Shown here: in pieces, positions 45,746 to 55,466 of the stretch
Numbering within the stretch: the first letter of the stretch is position 1
Layout: each line of letters begins with the position of its first letter
Assembly: GCF_025847205.1 (NCBI RefSeq)
Contig: NZ_JAOYTH010000004.1
Location: forward strand, 1-64,000
Length of the DNA: 64,000 nt
Source of the DNA: Pararhizobium sp. YC-54
GTDB taxonomy: Bacteria; Pseudomonadota; Alphaproteobacteria; Rhizobiales; Rhizobiaceae
Direction of reading: 5' to 3'
The notes under the pieces: generated by a model
The model's database searches: none
What the model saw: only the letters and a program-made list of their open reading frames with translations
What the model was told of the DNA's origin: nothing
Translations under genes and position numbers: made by a program

Positions 45746-47161
45746 TTACTGTCCGACGGCTTCGATGGCAGCGCCACCGCCGATTGCGACGTTCAGATTA
45801 ACGTAGTTGTTGGACAGGTTGCGGATGCTTGCTGCAAGCGCAATGCGCGAGTTCGCAAGGTTGCGTTCGGCATCGAGAACGTCAAGCAGCGAGGTTGCGC
45901 CGCCCTTGTAGCTTTCACGCGCCAGGCCCAACGCTTCTTCGTAGGAATCGACCACTTTGCGCAGCGCTGCAACGGTCTGGTAGTTGTTGCGGAGCGCGAC
46001 GAGCGAGTTTTCGACTTCCTCGACAGCGTTCAGAACCGTCTGCTTCCAGGCGAGATACTGCTGCTGCGCGCCGGACTTGGCGATATCGACATTGGCCTTC
46101 AAGCGCCCGCCATTGAAGATCGGAATATTCAGGCTTGGGCCGAAGGACCAGGCACCCAGGCCACCGGAGGCCGCGGAGGCAACGATGCGCGAACCGTCGA
46201 TCGTGCCGCTGAGGCTGAGGCTCGGATAGAGCTGAGCCTCGGCAACGCCGATGTCCGCCGTGGCAGCGGCCAGCAAACGTTCAGCCCTGCGGATGTCCGG
46301 ACGATTGCGCACCAGGTCGGCCGGAATGCCGATCTTGGTGTTGTAACGTGGCGTGGGCTGGAAAGAGCCGTTTCTCAGGCCGGCCGTCACGGTCGTTGCC
46401 GGCAGGCCAAGCAGGGTGGCGATGTGGTTTGCCGCCTGGTTGAAGCCGGTCTGGTAACCGGGCAATTCGGCAAGCGTGGTGTTGACCAGGCCTTCAGCCT
46501 GAACGACGTCGAGGCTGGACGCTGCACCGGCTGCCTTGATGTCGTTCGTCAGCTTGAGCGTTTCGCGCCGCGAGGCAAGGCTCTTCTGCTGCAATGCATA
46601 GGCTTCCTGATTGTAACGCGCCTCAATGTAGGACGTGGTCAGGTCGGACAGGTAGGCGAGGCGGGCAACGTTGACGTCAGCATAGGCGGCGTCAAGCGAA
46701 GCGTTCGCCGATTCCTTGGCGCGGGCATATTGGCCGAAAAGATCGATCAGCCAGGAAGCATCGCCGCCGCCGCCGATTGTCTTGGTTTCGGTATGGTCGC
46801 TTTGGCCGCTATTGCGTCGGAAGGAGCCATCCTGGCCAGTAACGCTGGCAGAACTGTTGGCGTTGATTTGCGGCAAACCGCCGGATGCTGCGACGATCAC
46901 GTTGGCACGGGCCTCGACGATGCGCTCGAGCGACTGTTGAACGTCAAGGTTTTCGCCCATGCCCTGGGCCACCAGGCTGTTCAGCTTCTTGTCGCGGAAG
47001 GCTTCCCACCACGGCTTCAGCGTCACATCGTCCGCTTCAGCGTGGCCACCCTCTGAGAATTTTGCAGGCAACGCCGCGTTCGGAGACTGATAGTCGGGGC
47101 CGGCAACGCAGCCCGAGAGAAGAACGAGGCTCAAGGGAAAGAGCACTTTAGCAATTTTCAT
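45746..47161 (-). CDS. Outer-membrane efflux lipoprotein (NodT/OprM family, TolC-like)
   Basis: 471 residues. A lipoprotein signal peptide (MKIAKVLFPLSLVLLSGCVA) has a lipobox LSGC; the mature cysteine would be lipidated. Two outer-membrane efflux repeats follow (about 60-260 and 270-465), with LVRNRPDIRRAERLLAAATA and the end NNYVNLNVAIGGG typical of RND outer-membrane subunits. No RND pump or adaptor gene is adjacent, so it may serve pumps encoded elsewhere. ATG 47161 fits the signal peptide; the frame runs back to 47335. Confidence 0.88.
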   Translation of the reverse strand: MKIAKVLFPLSLVLLSGCVAGPDYQSPNAALPAKFSEGGHAEADDVTLKPWWEAFRDKKLNSLVAQGMGENLDVQQSLERIVEARANVIVAASGGLPQINANSSASVTGQDGSFRRNSGQSDHTETKTIGGGGDASWLIDLFGQYARAKESANASLDAAYADVNVARLAYLSDLTTSYIEARYNQEAYALQQKSLASRRETLKLTNDIKAAGAASSLDVVQAEGLVNTTLAELPGYQTGFNQAANHIATLLGLPATTVTAGLRNGSFQPTPRYNTKIGIPADLVRNRPDIRRAERLLAAATADIGVAEAQLYPSLSLSGTIDGSRIVASAASGGLGAWSFGPSLNIPIFNGGRLKANVDIAKSGAQQQYLAWKQTVLNAVEEVENSLVALRNNYQTVAALRKVVDSYEEALGLARESYKGGATSLLDVLDAERNLANSRIALAASIRNLSNNYVNLNVAIGGGAAIEAVGQ

Positions 47162-47530
47162 CTGGGTCCCCATCCGGCCCGCCTGGGTCGGTAACAAACG
47201 ATTCACTTGTTTTGTCTTTAACATTTTCCGCGCCGCTTGCGAGGGGACAATTGCAAACTTGTGCCCAAAATGGGCTATCCCCGGCTTTGGTGTTTCCCAA
47301 GTGCCACGGCTTGGGCATTCCGGCAGTGATTTCAAGAGCAGGTTACAGAATATCCGCGCAGCGATTGATTTTCGCTTAACCGCCCCGCTGGCGTGAAATC
47401 AGCAGCCACCTCAACCCACTAACGGCTGCGCGTGTCCGGCGTTTGTCGCCCTGGTGTCGAATTGTTTCCGGAGTGCCGGAAAGTCGCAATGTAATGAGCG
47501 CGAGTGGGCTGTTTGGGAATGCTGCGGAAA
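47162..47530. other. Intergenic region between GGDEF/EAL gene and efflux lipoprotein gene
   Basis: 369 bases. A perfect hairpin TTTCCGG-AGTG-CCGGAAA sits at 47465-47482, about 50 bases beyond the stop of the GGDEF/EAL gene, without a T-run; it may act as a weak terminator or RNA stabiliser. The part nearer the efflux gene is AT-richer and probably holds its promoter. No gene is seen. Confidence 0.35.
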
Positions 47531-50248
47531 TCAGGCCGCGAGCCACCGGCGTTCCCGGGCGAAGTTTGCCAGGTCTGTGGCACTCATCGGCCGGGCGAAA
47601 GCATAGCCTTGCAGCCCATGACAACCCAGCTCCTTCAGGATGCGGGCGTGTTCCATGGTTTCGACGCCCTCGGCGATGACTTCGATGCCGAGCGAGGTTC
47701 CGATATCGATGATCGAGGCGACCAATTGGCGCTGCTTGGTCGAGGTCAGGATCGGGATCACCAGTTGCCTGTCGATCTTGAGACGGCGCGGGGTGAGTTT
47801 CAAAAGGCTGACGATGGAGGCGTATCCGGTGCCGAAGTCGTCGATTTCGATATCGATGCCGAGGTTCTTGATCTGCTCGATATTGGAAAGCACGGTCATG
47901 TCGCTTTCGTCGAACGAGATCGACTCCAGCAGTTCGAATGAGATTTTGCCTCGAGGGATAACCATCTGATTGAGCCGGTCGATCAGTTTTTCATCGTGCA
48001 GGCGGTGGTAGGAAAGGTTGACCGATATTTTCGGAATATTGATTCCGCTTGCCTCCCAGCGTGTCGACTGGAAAAGCGCTTGCTCAAGGATCCGCTGGTC
48101 GATCTGCGAAAGCACGTTGATGTCTTCGGCCGTCTTCAAAAATGCGTAGGGCGCGAGCAGGCCCTTGGTTGGATGGTCCCAGCGGGCCAGGGCTTCGACG
48201 CCGATGATCTTGAGAGTGTTGGGACAGAACTGCGGCTGGAAATGGGCGACGAACTCGTTCTGCTCGAGCCCCCGCAGGATTTCGTCCGCTGTCTTCTTCG
48301 TCTTGAAAACCGCGGTCTTTAAGGAATGCGTGAAGCATTCGTAGCGGTTACGGCCGCGGCGCTTCGCCTCGTAAAGCGCAATATCGGCATTGACCAGGAC
48401 CTGGCTCAGCTCTTCCTCCTGCCTTGCCTGATGGGCAATGCCGATGCTGACGCCGATGCGGCACTCCTGCTCCTTGTACCTGACCGGTATGCTCATCGCG
48501 TCGATGATGCGCTGAGCAAGCGCGGTGTCGTGGCCCTCGATCTCGCCCTTGCGGGAAATGATGACGAATTCATCGCCGCCGATACGGCCAACGAAATCGT
48601 CATCGCTGGTGTTGGCGCGAAGAATCTGGGCGGCATGCCTGAGGATTTCGTCGCCCGCGGCATGACCGAGCGTGTCGTTGATTTCCTTGAACCGGTCGAG
48701 ATCGATATGAAAGATGCTGGCAACGCCTTGCTTGAGGCCGTTGGCATCTTGCTCCGCCAGGATTTCGTCGAGGTAGCGCCGGTTCGGCAGCGCTGTCAAA
48801 GGATCGTGCAGGGCATTGAATTCCATTCGGTGCCTGGCTGCTTCCAGTTCGGCACTGTGCGCTTCGGCCTGTCCCTTGGCGGCTTCAAGCCGCTCGGTCT
48901 TTTCGACATCGGCGGTTACGTCCCAGTTGACGCCGACGATTTTCTCATTGCTGCCCGCGCCGATATATTTCGAGCCGACCGCGCGGATGTGCCGGATGCG
49001 GCTGCCCGGGAGGCGGATGCGAAATTGCGAGACGTAGCTTGCCCCGTGCCGCAGGGCATTGCTGAATTCCTGTTCGGCACGTTGCAGGTCGTCTGGATGC
49101 AGTGCGTCACGCCAATCCTCGTAGACTTCGCGCGTGTCCTCCCGCAGGCCGTACAATTCCTTCATGCGGCCATCCCACAAAAGCTTGCCGGAGGCGATGT
49201 CGAGTTCCCAGATGCCGATCTGCGAGGCATCGAGCGCGATCTTCAGCCGGTGGGACAGTTCCTGGAGTTGATCCTTGTTGCTTTCAAGAACCTGAATATT
49301 GCGTTTGCGTTCTTCGATCAGCCGTCCGCTGATGAACATCGGCACAACGATGAAGAGGCCGCCGATGAGGATGAGGGTGCGGATGAGCCCAGCGTTTGGA
49401 GGGGTATCGACCCAGCCGCCTTTCGGAACGGCGCTGATTACCCAGGATCCACCTGGCAGAAAGACGCTGACCTCGACGGGATCGGCTGCCTTGACAGCGC
49501 CATCCCCGTAAAACAATGCGCCGTCTTCGCCCAAACCGTCACGGCCGGAAATCGCCACGTCGATATCAAGCATCGGAGAAAGAAGTCCGCTATCCTGATA
49601 CAACCGCCCCACATCGATGACGGCGGAGACCAGCCCCCAGTACCGGTTCGATTCGCCGCCATTGGAAATCGCTACAGGAAAGCGGCCGATAAGGCCTTGG
49701 CCGCCCTGGACAAGGTTCAGGGGGCCTGCCAGAACCATTTTGCCGAGTTCACGAACCTTGAGTGCCGCTGCCCGCTGATTGCTGTTCTTGCGGTAGTCGA
49801 GGCCAAGAACCTTCTCGTTGCCTTCCAACGGGTAGACGAGGGAGACGACAAGGTTGGGGGCGGCCGCGATATTGCGCAAACGCGAACGCTCGTTGAAGAT
49901 GTTGCGCGCCAGATCGGAGAACCGCTCCTGGTTCATGCCCGGTTCCGTGGAGATCGCAGCGATCAATCCCCGCACCAGCTGAATGTCGCCGTTTATGTTG
50001 GCTTCGAGCTTCGAGCGGATCGGGTTGAGCTCTGCGATAACCGCCGCCCGCATCTTTGCCGCGTGAACCGCGCGGTTCTGCTGCTCGGCAAACAGGCCGG
50101 CCGCGATCACCACCATCAGCGCAACATAGGTCGGCAGATAGTTCGGCTTGATAAACCGAACTATTGTTGATTTTCTGAGCGCACTCGACAGTCGGGAAGC
50201 CACGCAATCTCCAATGCTGTTCACTGTTCGACAGCAATTGGATCGCAT
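47531..50248 (-). CDS. Membrane GGDEF-EAL cyclic-di-GMP protein with CHASE-like sensor
   Basis: 905 residues. Membrane helix at about 38-54, periplasmic CHASE-like sensor (about 60-285), second helix (about 287-307), short coiled coil, PAS domain (about 330-450), GGDEF domain with intact GGDEF at 557-561, and EAL domain with EAL at 685-687, plus DDFGTGYAS and the EGVET loop. Both catalytic motifs are complete, so it may both make and degrade c-di-GMP; no RxxD inhibitory site is seen directly before GGDEF. The sensor should respond to an external ligand. Single-gene unit. Confidence 0.93.
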   Translation of the reverse strand: MRSNCCRTVNSIGDCVASRLSSALRKSTIVRFIKPNYLPTYVALMVVIAAGLFAEQQNRAVHAAKMRAAVIAELNPIRSKLEANINGDIQLVRGLIAAISTEPGMNQERFSDLARNIFNERSRLRNIAAAPNLVVSLVYPLEGNEKVLGLDYRKNSNQRAAALKVRELGKMVLAGPLNLVQGGQGLIGRFPVAISNGGESNRYWGLVSAVIDVGRLYQDSGLLSPMLDIDVAISGRDGLGEDGALFYGDGAVKAADPVEVSVFLPGGSWVISAVPKGGWVDTPPNAGLIRTLILIGGLFIVVPMFISGRLIEERKRNIQVLESNKDQLQELSHRLKIALDASQIGIWELDIASGKLLWDGRMKELYGLREDTREVYEDWRDALHPDDLQRAEQEFSNALRHGASYVSQFRIRLPGSRIRHIRAVGSKYIGAGSNEKIVGVNWDVTADVEKTERLEAAKGQAEAHSAELEAARHRMEFNALHDPLTALPNRRYLDEILAEQDANGLKQGVASIFHIDLDRFKEINDTLGHAAGDEILRHAAQILRANTSDDDFVGRIGGDEFVIISRKGEIEGHDTALAQRIIDAMSIPVRYKEQECRIGVSIGIAHQARQEEELSQVLVNADIALYEAKRRGRNRYECFTHSLKTAVFKTKKTADEILRGLEQNEFVAHFQPQFCPNTLKIIGVEALARWDHPTKGLLAPYAFLKTAEDINVLSQIDQRILEQALFQSTRWEASGINIPKISVNLSYHRLHDEKLIDRLNQMVIPRGKISFELLESISFDESDMTVLSNIEQIKNLGIDIEIDDFGTGYASIVSLLKLTPRRLKIDRQLVIPILTSTKQRQLVASIIDIGTSLGIEVIAEGVETMEHARILKELGCHGLQGYAFARPMSATDLANFARERRWLAA

Positions 50249-50303
50249 TGTCTCAAAGGCATCTTAACAAGATGTGCTTCGAAGCCTCGTCAATTCTGGT
50301 GCT

Positions 50304-50492
50304 CTATTCGGATTTCTTCTTTTTCGGCAGGTTCTTGCGGTCGGTCTCCGCAAGCTCCTTCAGCTCTTTTTCCGACATGGATTTTTCCATGCTCTTCGAA
50401 GCGCCCTTCAGTTCGGATTTTTTCATGTCGCCGCGTTTCGCTGCTAGCGCGGCGCCGGCAGCCTTTTGCTGCGCTTGGGATTTTGCAGGCAT
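50304..50492 (-). CDS. DUF3008 family small basic protein
   Basis: 62 residues, highly charged and lysine-rich: MPAKSQAQQKAAGAALAAKR, then LKGASKSMEKSMSEKELKEL and a KKKK tail. This pattern matches DUF3008, small proteins common in Alphaproteobacteria and of unknown function. It has no membrane or signal segment. The start is ATG 50492; upstream residues of the frame have no coding character. It lies between the ligase and the c-di-GMP gene on the same strand. Confidence 0.83.
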   Translation of the reverse strand: MPAKSQAQQKAAGAALAAKRGDMKKSELKGASKSMEKSMSEKELKELAETDRKNLPKKKKSE

Positions 50493-50535
50493 CGTCTTTC
50501 TCCTTCGGTCTGATGCATCCGTTAACAATCGTCTC

Positions 50536-52185
50536 CTAAATTGGTTCCCCAGGCTGGGCCAAATTAGTCTCAGGCTGGCCGATCATCGCCAGCAACGTTT
50601 CCAGCCGGTCGGCGTCTTGCGGCAATTTGTCGGTTCGCAGCCGCGATATGCGCGGAAAGCGCATGGCCACGCCGGATTTGTGCCGGCTGGAGACGTTGAT
50701 GCCCTCGAACGCGACCTCGACCACGAAACCATGACCGGCCTCCGCCCGGATCGAGCGCACCGGGCCGAAACGCTCGACGGTATTGTTGCGCACGTAGCGA
50801 TCCAGGACCTCAAGCTCGGCGTCGGTAAAGCCGAAATAGGCCTTGCCGACCGGAACCAGCACGTCCTTGCCGTCATCCTTCGTCCAGACGCCGAAGGTGA
50901 AATCCGAATAGTAGCTCGATCGCTTGCCGTGGCCGCGCTGGGCATACATCAGCACCGCGTCGACATTATAGGGCTCACGCTTCCACTTGAACCACGGTCC
51001 CTTCGAGCGCCCGGACGTGTAGGGCGAATCCAGACGTTTCAGCATGATGCCCTCGATCACCGGATCCGGCGGGTCTTTACGCAGGCGGTCGAGTTCTTCC
51101 CAGCTGGAAAAGGGCACCAGCGGCGAAAGATCGAAATGCGAGGGGGCGGCCTTTTCGATCAGGGCGGAAAGCGCAGCGCGCCGGGTCAGGAAGTTTTCCG
51201 GACGCATATCGCGGCCGCCGGAAAACAACAGGTCGTAGCCGCGAATGAAGGCTGGATATTCCTCCAGCATTTTTCGCGTCACGGTCTTGCGGTTCAGCCG
51301 CTGCTGGAGATCGGAGAATGCCCGCGTCGCGCGGTTGGTGCGCATGGTGCCGCCGACGAGAAGCTCGCCATCGATGATCCCTTCGAAATCCGCCGCCTCG
51401 AGGATATCCGGGAAGGCGCCGGAAATGTCGTCGCCGCTACGCGAATAAAGCCGCCGCGTCCCGGCCAGATTGGCAAGCTGGACGCGAATGCCGTCCCATT
51501 TCCATTCGGCGGCAAAATCCTTCGGGTCGAGCGAGGCAAGATCATTATCGCCCACCGGCGTTGCCAGCATCACCGCGTGAAAAATCGCCGGCATATCCAG
51601 TTCGGGCTTGTCGGCCTTTCCGTCAAGCCATTGGAACAGCGGAACATAGGGCATCGACAGGCCATGCCAGAGCGTTTCGATCTCGGTGATATCGACATTG
51701 CCCAGGTTGGCAAGAGCCTGTTTCACCAGCCGCGCCGAGACGCCGATGCGCAGCCCGCCGGTGATGAGCTTCAGGAAGGCAAACCGGCTTGAGCCTTCGA
51801 GTTGATCGAGCAGATCGCGCACAAGGCCATGGACATTGGTCCGCCCGGCCGTTTCAAGCTGATGGACGACGGTCCCGAGCGACAGATCGCCGGTCGTTGT
51901 TTTGCTTTCGGCCGGCGGCTCCCAGACGAGAGAGATCGTTTCGGCGAGGTCCCCGACATAGTCGTAGGAATAGCGAAACAGGACTTCGTCCATGCGCTCG
52001 AGCACCAGTTGCCTGAGCACGTTTGGCTTGACGGTCTTCAGCGTCAATGTGCCGGCGATGGCGGCCAGCGCATAGCCGCGGTCCGGATCGGGTGCCGCGC
52101 GGAAATAATCCGTCATCAGCTTGATCTTGGCGTTGCGTTGCGGCGTGAGAACCAGGCGGTCGAGCAGTTCAGCGAAGGCGCGCAT
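50536..52185 (-). CDS. ATP-dependent DNA ligase
   Basis: 549 residues. An N-terminal DNA-binding domain (about 1-200), the adenylation domain with nucleophilic Lys229 in AEWKWDGIR (KxDG motif I), later EGIMLKRLDSPY and WFKWKREP, and a C-terminal OB domain. It belongs to the bacterial stand-alone ATP ligases found with a beta-CASP exonuclease (ligase-associated group). It lies 3 bases downstream of that exonuclease gene. The associated Lhr-like helicase and phosphoesterase genes are not in this window. Role: DNA repair, details unknown. Confidence 0.92.
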   Translation of the reverse strand: MRAFAELLDRLVLTPQRNAKIKLMTDYFRAAPDPDRGYALAAIAGTLTLKTVKPNVLRQLVLERMDEVLFRYSYDYVGDLAETISLVWEPPAESKTTTGDLSLGTVVHQLETAGRTNVHGLVRDLLDQLEGSSRFAFLKLITGGLRIGVSARLVKQALANLGNVDITEIETLWHGLSMPYVPLFQWLDGKADKPELDMPAIFHAVMLATPVGDNDLASLDPKDFAAEWKWDGIRVQLANLAGTRRLYSRSGDDISGAFPDILEAADFEGIIDGELLVGGTMRTNRATRAFSDLQQRLNRKTVTRKMLEEYPAFIRGYDLLFSGGRDMRPENFLTRRAALSALIEKAAPSHFDLSPLVPFSSWEELDRLRKDPPDPVIEGIMLKRLDSPYTSGRSKGPWFKWKREPYNVDAVLMYAQRGHGKRSSYYSDFTFGVWTKDDGKDVLVPVGKAYFGFTDAELEVLDRYVRNNTVERFGPVRSIRAEAGHGFVVEVAFEGINVSSRHKSGVAMRFPRISRLRTDKLPQDADRLETLLAMIGQPETNLAQPGEPI

Positions 52186-52188
52186 CGG

Positions 52189-53199
52189 CTATTCTCCTTC
52201 GTCGTCATAGCCGACAAGATGCAGCGGCCGGGCGGCGATGCCCTGCAACTGACACCAGCGCACCAGCGCCTCCTCCCGGCCGTGTGTGACCCAAACCTCT
52301 CCCGGCTTGATCTCGCCGATCGTCGCGATCAGTTCCGGCCAGTCTGAGTGATCCGAGATGATCATCGGCAGTTCGACGCCGCGCTGCTTGGCGCGCTGGC
52401 GCACCAGCATCCAGCCGGAGGCAAAGATCGGGACGGGATCGGGAAAGCGCCTTGCCCATTTGTCGGCAAAGGCCGAAGGGGGACCGACGACAACGGCGCC
52501 GGCGAAGGACTGTTTGTCGCTTGCATCAATCGTGGCTGGGCGGAGATCACCCAGTCCGATGCCTTCGCTTTCGTAATAGTCGCAGAGCCTGGCCAGCGCG
52601 CCGTGGATGAAGATCGGCGCGTCGTAACCGGCTTCGCGCATCAGGGCGATGATCCGCTGGGCCTTGCCGAGGGAATAGGCGCCGACCAGATGGGCGCGCT
52701 CGGGGAACTGCTTAAGTGAGGTCAAGAGCTTGGCAATCTCGCCACGGTCGTCCGGGTGGTGAAACACCGGCAGCCCAAATGTTGCCTCGGTGATGAAGAC
52801 ATCGCAGGGCACCGGCTCGAAGGCGAGGCAGGTCGGGTCGCGGCGGCGCTTGTAATCGCCCGATACGACGATGCGGGTGCCGTTGGCTTCGACGGCAATC
52901 TGCGCGGAACCGAGCACGTGGCCGGCCGGATGGAAGCTGGCAGTGATATCGCCGATCGGGGTGCGCGCACCCAGTATAGCCTCCTGCGTGCTGGTGCAGA
53001 AGGCATCGCCATAACGGATACGCATGATGTCGAGCGTCTCACGCGTCGCCATCACGTGGCTATGGCCGGCGCGCGCATGATCGGCGTGCCCATGGGTGAT
53101 CAGCGCTCTTTCGACGGGCTGGACGGGATCGATATAGAAGCCGCCCTTCTCGCAATAGAGACCCTTGGGCGTTGGATAGAGCAGCGTTTCCGGTTTCAT
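52189..53199 (-). CDS. Ligase-associated DNA exonuclease (metallo-beta-lactamase/beta-CASP)
   Basis: 336 residues. Metal-binding motif THGHADHARAGHSH (HxHxDH) near residue 40, FHPAGHVLGSAQI and VVSGDYKRRRDP as further metal motifs, then the beta-CASP part. It is related to SNM1/Artemis-type nucleases and typical of the ligase-associated repair cluster. ATG 53199 (MKPETLLYPT) is preferred; the frame reaches 53226. The pair probably processes and seals DNA ends. Confidence 0.9.
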   Translation of the reverse strand: MKPETLLYPTPKGLYCEKGGFYIDPVQPVERALITHGHADHARAGHSHVMATRETLDIMRIRYGDAFCTSTQEAILGARTPIGDITASFHPAGHVLGSAQIAVEANGTRIVVSGDYKRRRDPTCLAFEPVPCDVFITEATFGLPVFHHPDDRGEIAKLLTSLKQFPERAHLVGAYSLGKAQRIIALMREAGYDAPIFIHGALARLCDYYESEGIGLGDLRPATIDASDKQSFAGAVVVGPPSAFADKWARRFPDPVPIFASGWMLVRQRAKQRGVELPMIISDHSDWPELIATIGEIKPGEVWVTHGREEALVRWCQLQGIAARPLHLVGYDDEGE

Positions 53200-53259
53200 G
53201 GAACCGAAGATAGCTGGCAATTGCACAACTGCCAGCTATCGCGGCTAATTTTTACTTGC

Positions 53260-54219
53260 TCAGGCTGCCGGGCTCTGCCCGAGCGTTTTCGCGATCAGAT
53301 CAAGCACACCCTCGGCATCCACTCCCACGCAGACATTCTGGCTGGGCAGGTTGTCCCATGCGCTCGGCGGGAAGAGATGATCGTCTGCCTTCTGGATCGT
53401 CTGGCCATCGGCAATGCCGCCGCAGACGACGCGGATCGCACCGCTGCGCAGCGTGAAGAGTTCCGGCGCGACGACATAGACGCAGGCGCAACTGTCATGA
53501 ATGACCATGCCGTCCTCGACGTGCTGCTCGTAGAAGTCGATATAGAATTGCGAAATGTCGGAGAGCAGTTTTGCCCGCTTGCCGCCGCTGGCGACGATGC
53601 CATCCAGCCTGCTGCGCGTCATCACCGTCTTTTCCGTCACGTCGAGACCGACAACGACGACGGGCCATGGCGCCGTCATCACCACGTCTGCGGCTTCCGG
53701 ATCGCCGTGGATATTGGCCTCGGCCGCCGGCGTGATGTTGCCGCGCATGTCGAACGCGCCGCCCATGATGACGACGTCCTTGACCAGCACCGCAATGTCG
53801 GGGTCGTCGCGAAGGGCAAGCGCCAGATTGGTCATGCGGCCGACGGCGACGATGGTCACTTCGCCCGGATTGGCGCGCACGGTGTCGATGATGAAGCGAT
53901 GGGCGGGCCGGGGATCGCAGGCGAGATCGACTGTTGCCGGAGCGCCGATATTGCCCAGGCCGTCATCGCCGTGGATGAAGGTCGGCCAGCCGACATGGGG
54001 ACGCGACGGATTGAGCGTCTCGCCAAGCCCCTTGGCAACGGGGGCCGGGATATCCCATTGCTGTTTCAGGTAAAGCGCGTTGCGCGTCGTCGTCTCGACC
54101 GAGGCATTGCCGAAGACGGAGGTGATGCCGATCAGGTCGATATCCGGGTGGTTGTGCAGGAAAAGCAGGGCCATCGCGTCATCGACGCCGGGGTCCGTAT
54201 CAAAAATTACCTTATGCAT
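53260..54219 (-). CDS. Inosine-uridine-preferring nucleoside hydrolase family protein
   Basis: 319 residues. The calcium-binding N-terminal motif DTDPGVDDAMALLFL with the clustered aspartates defines the family, and VAVGRMTNLALALRDDPDI and MGGAFDMRGNITPAAEANI complete the site. It hydrolyses the N-glycosidic bond of ribonucleosides for salvage. The base preference cannot be read. Single-gene unit, 60 bases upstream of the exonuclease gene on the same strand. Confidence 0.93.
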   Translation of the reverse strand: MHKVIFDTDPGVDDAMALLFLHNHPDIDLIGITSVFGNASVETTTRNALYLKQQWDIPAPVAKGLGETLNPSRPHVGWPTFIHGDDGLGNIGAPATVDLACDPRPAHRFIIDTVRANPGEVTIVAVGRMTNLALALRDDPDIAVLVKDVVIMGGAFDMRGNITPAAEANIHGDPEAADVVMTAPWPVVVVGLDVTEKTVMTRSRLDGIVASGGKRAKLLSDISQFYIDFYEQHVEDGMVIHDSCACVYVVAPELFTLRSGAIRVVCGGIADGQTIQKADDHLFPPSAWDNLPSQNVCVGVDAEGVLDLIAKTLGQSPAA

Positions 54220-54569
54220 GATGTGTTCTTTTCGTTGTTTTGGGCCTGCCGCAGTTTGGCGAACCGGCCCGGCTGTTTGTCAGAGCCAACCGCGCTGTCC
54301 TTGCCTCCGATGCTATCGGTACCATCCGGCGTTTCGCCACTTTTAGCGGCACGGCGGTCAAGAGCAACCGATTTTGCGCGCAGATGCCAGCGGAGCGTCA
54401 AAACAAGGCAACTCCGTCTTGCGGCGGCGCCAAAGCAGCAACAGGCTTAAACTTTCCGAAACGTCGCCAAGGTAGGGTTGGAAACTTAATCGAGAAGTGG
54501 GCAAGCCCTGCGCCCGTGCGATGCCGGGCGGCAGGCCAGGGAGTTGAAGCTGATGACGGAGCAGCGCAC
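54220..54569. other. Divergent intergenic region, nothing distinct
   Basis: 350 bases between the nucleoside hydrolase and the unknown membrane-anchored protein. The plus frame stays open from 54240 but its translation has no recognisable character. No terminator, repeat or clear promoter was seen. Confidence 0.3.
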
Positions 54570-55430
54570 GTGAAGCCGATCTTCAAGACGATACGTCTTC
54601 CCCGCAAGGTGATGTTTCTCATCACCGGCGTTGTTGTGCTGTTCGGTGCTTCCGGCGCCTATGCTGTCTATTCCGGTAAGGAAACCTTTCTCGGCATGGT
54701 CGGGCCGGAAAAACCTTCACTCTCCGGTCTCGCCTGCACCACCATCGAGACGCTGAAAATGCGCCGTAACGGCCAGCGCTGGATCCGCAAATATGTGAGT
54801 ACCGATTCTGCCGCGGGCGTCGATCGTGTCCGCACTGCGTTGCGTATTGCCGGCCTGCTCGCCAAGGAAGAAAAGGCCGATCTCTATCAGGTCGTCGTGC
54901 TCGATGCCGCCGGACCGTCGGATCGTGCCGCGCGCCGTGGCGCCGCCATCGGTGCCGAGGTGCTTTTTGCGCCGGATCCGGCCAAGTTGCCGGGAATGAG
55001 CACGCCTTTCGTCGCCCGCTACAATGACGGCAAGGCCAATACTGCCGGTCTGTTTTATGGCCGCGAAGTCGCTCTCTCGACCGATGATGTCAAGACCACG
55101 CTGACGGCGATGGACGACAAATCGGATTGCTTCGATCCGGTCGCCGCCGCTGCAGCGGCAGAGGGTGGAGCCGTTGGATCAGAGAGCGGCAGTCACAGTG
55201 AAACAGCGGCTGCTGCCGGGCATGGAGAAGAAGCTGCTGCACCAGAGCATGGCGCCGGGGCTCCGCTTGAGCAGAGCGAAGCACAGCCTGCAGAGCAAGG
55301 GTTCTTCGGCTCCATGCTGGCGATGGTTCTGGGCAGTGACAGTGAAAAGCCCTCGAACGAAGGCCACGCCGCTGAACCCATAGCGGAGCATCCCGTCGAG
55401 AGCCTCCTCGAACAACCAGCGGGACACTGA
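54570..55430 (+). CDS. Unknown protein with membrane anchor and Ala/Glu/His-rich tail
   Basis: 286 residues. Basic N-terminus (VKPIFKTIRLPRKV), one membrane segment (MFLITGVVVLFGASGAYAVY), a globular part (about 50-190, with LACTTIETLKMRRNGQRWIR and YQVVVLDAAGPSDRAARRGA), and a low-complexity tail rich in Ala, Glu, Gly and His. It is likely membrane-bound with the domain outside the cytoplasm. GTG 54570 has GGAG upstream; ATG 54612 is an alternative. The family is not recognised; the core may bind a ligand but no catalytic motif is evident. Confidence 0.7.
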   Translation: MKPIFKTIRLPRKVMFLITGVVVLFGASGAYAVYSGKETFLGMVGPEKPSLSGLACTTIETLKMRRNGQRWIRKYVSTDSAAGVDRVRTALRIAGLLAKEEKADLYQVVVLDAAGPSDRAARRGAAIGAEVLFAPDPAKLPGMSTPFVARYNDGKANTAGLFYGREVALSTDDVKTTLTAMDDKSDCFDPVAAAAAAEGGAVGSESGSHSETAAAAGHGEEAAAPEHGAGAPLEQSEAQPAEQGFFGSMLAMVLGSDSEKPSNEGHAAEPIAEHPVESLLEQPAGH

Positions 55431-55466
55431 CGGGATTTCAAACCGCGCTGCAGGCTTCCATCCAGA

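Noticed and set aside
54240..54569. N-terminal extension of the unknown membrane-anchored protein
   Set aside because: No coding character and no ribosome-binding site; GTG 54570 with GGAG and the following membrane anchor fit better.
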